Shown: in pieces, positions 49,682 through 54,067 of the stretch
Layout: each line of letters begins with the position of its first letter
Position numbering within the stretch: the first letter of the stretch is position 1
NCBI GenBank assembly: GCA_023391535.1
Contig: JAEWAU010000052.1
Coordinates: 1-54,067, forward strand
Direction of reading: 5' to 3'
Origin: Bacillota bacterium
GTDB taxonomy: Bacteria; Bacillota; Clostridia; Oscillospirales; Ethanoligenentaceae
DNA: 54,067 nucleotides
The notes under the pieces: generated by a model
The model's database searches: none
What the model saw: only the letters and a program-made list of their open reading frames with translations
Told to the model about the DNA's origin: nothing
Translations under genes and position numbers: made by a program

Positions 49682-50091
49682 TTTCGTTTTTCCCCCGCTT
49701 GTCTGCTTCTCCAGCGTGCGATGTCGGCGATAAGCTGATCGTCGATCGGCTTATTTAGCGGAAACTGGATGGTTCCCTTTGAAGTTTTGTATCCGGAAAG
49801 CCTTTTTGCAAAAACGCCCACGGCTTCGCCTCCCGGGAAGATGCTGATATGCTCTTTGAACGCGGCGAAGTGGATGAGGTTTTCACTTTGCCAAAACGTC
49901 GGCATCCGCCACGCGATTTTCTCCACCGCTTCCGGCGCGGCGGAGCCGATGGCTTCACGCACTCGCTGCAGGAGCGGCCGGACATCCTCGGGCTGCATGC
50001 CGATATATTCGTCGATGGTGACGGCAGGGCCGCAAGAATGGTATTGCCCGGCGCTCTGAAACGTGCGTCCGCATTTCGGGCATTGCCACAT
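49678..50091 (-). CDS. DUF1801 (iron-chaperone-like) protein with N-terminal CxxC
   Basis: This 137-residue protein has a YdhG/DUF1801 fold (YIGMQPEDVRPLLQRVREAI, WRMPTFWQSENLIHFAAFKEHISIFPG, TIQFPLNKPI). An N-terminal extension WQCPKCGRTFQSAGQYHSCG gives a small zinc-ribbon-like pair of cysteines plus Cys/His, absent from plain DUF1801 proteins. ATG at 50091 has GGCGG eight bases upstream; GTG at 50100 is too close to it. It overlaps the DUF1905 gene by 4 bases. The family is annotated as frataxin-like iron chaperone by fold only. Confidence 0.85.
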   Translation of the reverse strand: MWQCPKCGRTFQSAGQYHSCGPAVTIDEYIGMQPEDVRPLLQRVREAIGSAAPEAVEKIAWRMPTFWQSENLIHFAAFKEHISIFPGGEAVGVFAKRLSGYKTSKGTIQFPLNKPIDDQLIADIARWRSRQAGEKRK

Positions 50092-50135
50092 CGTATTCAC
50101 CGCCTTTTGCCTGTTTATAATCTTTTTTCCGTTAT

Positions 50136-50186
50136 AAACGGATAAAGGGATTTGAGCCTGTACGGCTCAAATCCCTTTATCCGTTT
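50136..50186. terminator. 23-bp perfect hairpin next to tRNA-Ser
   Basis: Arms 50136-50158 and 50164-50186 are perfectly complementary (AAACGGATAAAGGGATTTGA and onward) around the loop TGTAC. It lies 5 bases beyond the tRNA 3' end and ends in T-runs on each strand. It should terminate the tRNA transcript. Confidence 0.85.
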
Positions 50187-50191
50187 TGAAC

Positions 50192-50280
50192 TGGCGGAGA
50201 GGGAGGGATTCGAACCCTCGTGAGATTGCTCTCAAACTGATTTCGAGTCAGCCCCGTTATGACCGCTTCGATACCTCTCC
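50192..50280 (-). tRNA. tRNA-Ser (anticodon CGA)
   Basis: On the minus strand, acceptor GGAGAGG pairs with CCTCTCC, followed by discriminator G and an encoded CCA. The anticodon arm is CTGA-CTCGAAA-TCAG, so the anticodon is CGA, reading UCG. The T arm contains GGTTCGAATCC. A long variable arm is present (GTTTGAGAGCAATCTCAC region), as expected for tRNA-Ser. Confidence 0.95.
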
Positions 50281-50318
50281 AGAATAGCTGCCCACGGGAA
50301 AACCGCGGGACAGCAAAT

Positions 50319-50347
50319 AGTTTACACTGTTTTGTCCGGAATGTCAA
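50319..50347 (-). promoter_or_regulatory. Promoter of tRNA-Ser
   Basis: On the minus strand, TTGACA (50342-50347), 17-nt spacer, TAAACT (50319-50324). Confidence 0.8.
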
Positions 50348-50385
50348 GCGCAGGCGGACAGCACAACGCACAGCCCCGTTTTAGG

Positions 50386-50430
50386 CAAAAAAGGCGCGTC
50401 CCGCGGGGCGGCTGCTTCGCGGGGCGCGCC
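50386..50430 (-). terminator. Intrinsic terminator of the chemoreceptor gene
   Basis: On the minus strand, GGCGCGCCCCGCG pairs with CGCGGGACGCGCC (one mismatch), followed by TTTTTT. Confidence 0.85.
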
Positions 50431-50457
50431 AAATCCGTGCGGGTTGGTAACCCGGAA

Positions 50458-53013
50458 TTATTCTGCTGCGTCTTTCGGCTCGGCTTCGGCCGCAGCCTCC
50501 GCTTCGGTTTCGGCCTCCGGCTCGGTCCCCTCCGCGGCCTGGGTGCGGATGGTGAACTGCGCCAGCATCTGCTTGAGGTTTTCCGCCTGGCTCGAAAGCT
50601 CCTCACTCGCGGCCGCGCTCTGCTCCGCCGTGGCGGAGTTGGTTTGCACCACGTTGGAAACGACCTCCACGCCCTGATCGATCTGGGAAATGCCCGTCGC
50701 CTGCTCGCTGGAGGAAGAGGCGATTTCGGCAACCAGATTGGCTACGCTGTCGATGTTCCCGGCGATGGTAGAGAACGCCGCCGCCGTATCGTTGGCGATC
50801 TGCAGGCCGGCCTGCGTGCGGTTCATCGAGCCTTCGATGAGGTCGGTCGTCTCCTTTACGGCGTTCGCGCTGCGCGCCGCAAGATTGCGCACCTCTTCGG
50901 CCACCACCGCGAAGCCCTTGCCGTACTGGCCCGCCCGGGCCGCTTCCACGGCGGCGTTTAGCGCCAGAATGTTGGTTTGGAAGGCGATATCGTCGATGAC
51001 CTTGATGATCTTGGAAATGCTCTTGGAAGATTCGTTGATCTTATTCATGGCCTCGAGCATGTCGTCCATGTGATGGCTGCCGCCCAGAGCGTTTTCACGC
51101 GCCGCTGCGGCCAGCTTGTTCGCCTGGGCGGCGTTCCCGGCATTTTCCTTGGTGCGCTGCGCGATTTCGGCGATGGACGCCGTGAGCTGCTCCACCGAGC
51201 TCGCCTGCTCCGTGGCGCCCTGCGAGAGGTTCTGGCTGCCTTCCGCCACCTGCTTGGAACCGGCGGCCACTTCCTCGGAGGTCGTGATGATCTTGTCGAT
51301 CAATTCGTTGAAGTTGTCTACGATGGTGTTCATCGCGCCGGAAAGGACGGCGAAATCGCCCTCGTAATCCGCAACGGCTTCGACGGCCAGATTCCCGGAA
51401 GCCACCGCCGTCAGGGAATCGGATACCTGTTCGAGCATCGCCTTGAGGGTTCCGATGGTGCCGTTCACCACGTCCGCAAGGTTCGCGAACGCGCCCTTAT
51501 AGTCGCCCTCAACGCGCACGTTGAGGTTGCCCTGCGCAAATTCGCCCATCACGCCGCCGATTTCCTTGATCGGCTTCGCCATATGGTGGAACGCCCGGTT
51601 GAAGGAATTCAGAAGGGTAGCGAATTCGCCCTCGCATTTGGTGGTGGCGCTGCGGTAATCGAGCCTGCCCTCTTCCGCCGCCGCAGCCAGAGCCGTGGTT
51701 TCGTCGATCAAGCCCTGAATGGATTCGAGCATCTTGATGAAAGCGGGCGTGAGCTGATCCTGCTCGCTCATGACGCCGCGCGCGCGGACTTCGTCGAGGG
51801 AGCTCACGTCACCCATCGAAGCCTTCACCGCGATCTCCTGCATGCGCATCAGCTGCTCCTGCACCTGCCGGAGGGCGTCGCCGAGCGCGCGGTAGTCGCC
51901 GTTCATGGAACCGGAATCGATCTTCTCGCTGAAATCGTTGACGGAAACGTTGTGAAGCAGATGCTCGGTAAACTCGATCGGCGCCCGCTGAACATCCAGT
52001 ATACTGTTGATTCCGGCCATGATCTCGCGGTAGCCGCCCTCGAACTTATCGGCGTCCGCATGGTTGTGGAAGATATTGCCCTTCTTGGCCTCTTCCGTAA
52101 TGTGGCGGATCTCCTCGATCAGGGCCTGGAGGGTTTCCATCAGGCGGACGATCGACGGCGTCATGTAGTCGTTCTCGGATCTTTTGCCGATGGCGCGGAA
52201 GTCTTCCAGCTTGCTGGTGTCGCCCTGCGAAATCCGCACCACGGCGCCCTGCATGGCCAGCAGATTATCCCGCACGCCGTTGACGTTGCTCGCAAGTTCT
52301 GCGAACGCGCCGCTGTAGGTGCCGGAGATCTTTTTCGTGTAGTCGTTTACGGCCAGGCTCTTCATCACGGCCATAACTTCCTCGGTCGGCTTCGTGATGC
52401 TGTCGATCAGCGAGTTGATGCTCTCCATCAGGTACTGCCAGCTGCCGCTGTAGGCGTCCGTATTGCCGCGCACATCCAGCTCGCCGCGCCGCGCGTGCTC
52501 GATGATGTACTCCGTATCGTCGGAAAGGGACTTCATGCGGTCGATGATCTGTGCCATGGCCGGAGCGATCATATCCCCGGCATCCTGTTTCTTTACATTC
52601 ATCGAAACGTCGCCGTTGGCGATCTTCGTGATGTTCCCGAGGACGTTGTCCCTGACGTCGTACGCGAACGCGTTGAGCTCGCGCGAAAGCAGAACAAGCT
52701 CATCGAAGGACTGGAAGCTCGCGTGGGCGTTCAGATGCCCGAGCCGCAGCTCCCGCAGCATGCCCACAAGCTGGCCGATCGGGTTCGTAAGCGCCTTGGA
52801 AAGGCGCTTCATCACGATAAACAAGGCAATCAGGTAAACGACGGCGAAGATAATCTGGGCGGCCATGTTTTTGCTGAGGATGCCGATCAGGGTAACGACC
52901 ACAAAGCCGACTGCCGCCATCGCAAACGTGGAGTTGAATCCTTTTGAAATGCCGTGCACTGTTTTTGGGTTCCCCGAATGAGACGACGAAGCGGATATTC
53001 TTGTGTTGGCCAC
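50458..53013 (-). CDS. Methyl-accepting chemotaxis protein with a HAMP-like array and no extracellular sensor
   Basis: This 851-residue chemoreceptor has two adjacent membrane segments (about 30-46 and 52-68) joined by only a few residues, so no periplasmic sensor exists. It then has a long region of repeated HAMP-like units: recurring LxxLNxFxxDVRDNV-, GDVSMNV-, GAFAELASNVNGVRDNL- and GDFAVLSGAMNTIVDN-type segments to about 570. Finally comes the signalling domain, with the conserved tip IDDIAFQTNILALNAAVEAARAGQYGKGFAVVAEEVRNLA. The C-terminal tail is Glu/Ala-rich and lacks a CheR-binding pentapeptide. GTG at 53013 has AAGGGA ten bases upstream; TTG at 53022 is too close to it. Confidence 0.92.
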   Translation of the reverse strand: MANTRISASSSHSGNPKTVHGISKGFNSTFAMAAVGFVVVTLIGILSKNMAAQIIFAVVYLIALFIVMKRLSKALTNPIGQLVGMLRELRLGHLNAHASFQSFDELVLLSRELNAFAYDVRDNVLGNITKIANGDVSMNVKKQDAGDMIAPAMAQIIDRMKSLSDDTEYIIEHARRGELDVRGNTDAYSGSWQYLMESINSLIDSITKPTEEVMAVMKSLAVNDYTKKISGTYSGAFAELASNVNGVRDNLLAMQGAVVRISQGDTSKLEDFRAIGKRSENDYMTPSIVRLMETLQALIEEIRHITEEAKKGNIFHNHADADKFEGGYREIMAGINSILDVQRAPIEFTEHLLHNVSVNDFSEKIDSGSMNGDYRALGDALRQVQEQLMRMQEIAVKASMGDVSSLDEVRARGVMSEQDQLTPAFIKMLESIQGLIDETTALAAAAEEGRLDYRSATTKCEGEFATLLNSFNRAFHHMAKPIKEIGGVMGEFAQGNLNVRVEGDYKGAFANLADVVNGTIGTLKAMLEQVSDSLTAVASGNLAVEAVADYEGDFAVLSGAMNTIVDNFNELIDKIITTSEEVAAGSKQVAEGSQNLSQGATEQASSVEQLTASIAEIAQRTKENAGNAAQANKLAAAARENALGGSHHMDDMLEAMNKINESSKSISKIIKVIDDIAFQTNILALNAAVEAARAGQYGKGFAVVAEEVRNLAARSANAVKETTDLIEGSMNRTQAGLQIANDTAAAFSTIAGNIDSVANLVAEIASSSSEQATGISQIDQGVEVVSNVVQTNSATAEQSAAASEELSSQAENLKQMLAQFTIRTQAAEGTEPEAETEAEAAAEAEPKDAAE

Positions 53014-53144
53014 TGCTATCAAGTCCCTTACTTTTTAAAATGCGGTCGCGTTTTCGTACGGCCCGGCCGAAAAAGGTCCCCTTTCCCCTTTTTTCGACAC
53101 GGCCGAACGTTTTTCCAGCTTTTCTGGCTTTTTCCTTTAGCTTT

Positions 53145-53172
53145 ATTATACATAACTTTTTTCCATTATCAA
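53145..53172 (-). promoter_or_regulatory. Promoter of the chemoreceptor gene
   Basis: On the minus strand, TTGATA (53167-53172), 16-nt spacer, TATAAT (53145-53150). Confidence 0.7.
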
Positions 53173-53270
53173 GTTTTTTCTATCCTTGCCACGCCATCTT
53201 GTATTTTTCTGCGAACAAATATCCTGATATTGTAATATTGTTCCGGCTTAAAAAATATCGGGGCCGTTCC

Positions 53271-53299
53271 TTGACATTTCCGGCGGCCGTCGCTATACT
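53271..53299 (+). promoter_or_regulatory. Promoter of the trpE T-box transcript
   Basis: TTGACA (53271-53276), 17-nt spacer, TATACT (53294-53299). Confidence 0.88.
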
Positions 53300-53305
53300 G
53301 TACTA

Positions 53306-53597
53306 AACACAGAAACCGAAGACGGGGAAGTTAAACCGTGTGCGGCACGCAGCGAGCCGGGGAGAGTGGAAGCCCGGTGTGAAACGGCACGGCAAATGGG
53401 CCCCGGAGGGCGGAGCGAAAGGCGGTTATGCCGATTAGCTTCCGACGCAGCGCCGGCGTTATGAGGCGAGGGATGTGTTGGCATCCTGCAAAGAGCGCGC
53501 GGTTTTTTCCGCGCGAATCAAGGTGGTACCGCGGGTTATACAGGCCCGTCCTTGTGCTGTGCATTTGCACGGCGCTGGGGCGGGCCTTTTTGCGTGC
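53306..53597 (+). promoter_or_regulatory. Tryptophan T-box leader
   Basis: The canonical T-box AAGGTGGTACCGCGG (53520-53534) is preceded by a stem III hairpin (GCGCGCGG-TTTTTT-CCGCGCG) and followed by a terminator, GGCCCG (53543-53548) to CGGGCC (53581-53586), with TTTTT. A TGG at 53397-53399, followed by the GCCCCGGAG that usually closes the specifier loop, is the likely Trp specifier and fits the trpE gene downstream. Confidence 0.9.
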
Positions 53598-53698
53598 GCA
53601 TTTTTCCGCGCGGCCCGTTTACTCCGCCCGCCCATGGCGGAAAGCGAAACGCTCCGGAATAAATCCGGCTTTTCCGAAATGCCGTAAGGAGGCGCGAT

Positions 53699-54067
53699 AT
53701 GATCCGACCGACTCTGGAAGAAGCAAAAGCGCTGTGCGGGCGGTTTGCCCGCATTCCCGTCTCGACGGAGCTGACGGCGGACACCGTGACGGCGGTGGGG
53801 CTTGTGGCCGCGCTGCGCCAAAACCGGGACTGTTTCCTGCTCGAAAGCGTGGAAGGCGGGGAAAAGTGGGGGCGCTGCACGTTTTTCGGCTTCGGGCCCG
53901 CGGAGCTCGTGCGCGTGGAAGGCGGCCGCGTTTTCGTAACGGCGCCAGGCGGCGCCGAGCGGGAGCTGCCCGGCGCGCCGCTCGATGCATTGCGCGCGCT
54001 ACTGCGCGGGGAAACCGGCGCGCCGGGCGCGCCCGCGGCGGGCTCGCCCGGCGTGGATTATCTTCCC
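53699..54067 (+). CDS. trpE: Anthranilate synthase component I, N-terminal part (runs off the window)
   Basis: The first 123 codons match the N-terminal domain of TrpE: IRPTLEEAKALCGRFARIPVS, then FLLESVEGGEKWGRCTFFGFGP, which includes the LLES tryptophan-feedback motif and the RYTFLG-like segment. TrpE with TrpG makes anthranilate from chorismate, the first step of tryptophan synthesis. AAGGAGG is six bases before the ATG. Control is by the Trp T-box upstream. The catalytic domain lies beyond the window, so PabB cannot be excluded by domain content alone, but the leader and LLES motif favour TrpE. Confidence 0.9.
   Translation, partial: MIRPTLEEAKALCGRFARIPVSTELTADTVTAVGLVAALRQNRDCFLLESVEGGEKWGRCTFFGFGPAELVRVEGGRVFVTAPGGAERELPGAPLDALRALLRGETGAPGAPAAGSPGVDYLP

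Noticed and set aside
50977..52947. Plus-strand open frame opposite the chemoreceptor
   Set aside because: It is an antisense shadow. The minus-strand reading has an unmistakable chemoreceptor signalling tip.
1..54067. CRISPR arrays, insertion sequences, integrase or attachment sites
   Set aside because: I found no regularly spaced direct repeats, transposase or integrase reading frames, and no tRNA-associated duplications.

Overview
The window is a GC-rich chromosomal segment of what looks like a Clostridia-type Firmicute (Oscillospirales/Ruminococcaceae-like is my best guess). Supporting signs are an IreB regulator, two T-box leaders (thrS, trpE), a class III fructose-1,6-bisphosphatase, sugar ABC systems of the Gram-positive type, strong GGAGG ribosome binding sites, and promoters of the TTGACA-17-TATAAT type, many with an extended -10 (TGnTATAAT). 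I see no phage module, insertion sequence, CRISPR array or rRNA. Most of it is ordinary housekeeping and catabolic DNA. One AT-rich gene (39.56-40.22 kb) stands out in composition.

Layout. 0-6.4 kb (+): DUF5662 protein, PflA-like radical SAM enzyme, lipid kinase, a Cys-rich miniprotein on the minus strand, alkaline-phosphatase-superfamily phosphodiesterase, CPBP protease, tadA. 6.4-12.2 kb (-): TIGR00300/ArgZ-like protein, DUF4358 lipoprotein, SGNH hydrolase, thrS with a T-box. 12.2-14.3 kb (+): ireB, then an overlapping three-gene operon (unknown, archaeo-eukaryotic-primase-like, NUDIX). 14.4-26.9 kb: a VOC protein, then an amino-sugar locus. On the minus strand this has a sugar ABC importer (two permeases, binding protein) and a BadF-type kinase. 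On the plus strand it has a LacI regulator, GH4 enzyme, nagB, nagA and GH20 hexosaminidase.

26.9-29.9 kb (-): cbiMQO metal importer behind a structured leader. 30-31 kb: Crp/Fnr regulator and thioredoxin, convergent. 31.4-39.4 kb (+): dipeptidase, diguanylate cyclase, MmcQ/YjbR protein, nitroreductase, class III FBPase, recQ. 39.5-41.3 kb: AT-rich orphan, then NUDIX and MGMT (-). 41.5-44.6 kb (+): XRE regulator, PLDc_N membrane protein, ABC exporter. 44.8-50.1 kb: cobO-type adenosyltransferase, clpP behind an AraC-type gene, AAA ATPase plus macrodomain, and four small conserved proteins. 50.2-54 kb: tRNA-Ser(CGA), a chemoreceptor with many HAMP-like repeats, and a Trp T-box with the start of trpE.

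How the genes work together. In the amino-sugar locus, LacI operators sit at both divergent promoters. The importer would bring in GlcNAc or chitooligosaccharides, GH20 would cleave them in the cytoplasm, the kinase would make GlcNAc-6-P, and NagA/NagB would deliver fructose-6-P. No transporter ATPase is encoded here, so it must come from elsewhere. cbiMQO and the cobO-type gene both point to cobalt/B12 use.

Best candidates for something new: (1) a 93-98 nt dispersed element present three times (19860, 21076, 31345) with conserved ends and compensating stem changes; (2) the cbiM leader, where two segments compete for one ACCCAU so that a 5'-terminal helix and a terminator exclude each other; (3) the stand-alone primase-like gene in a coupled operon with a NUDIX hydrolase.
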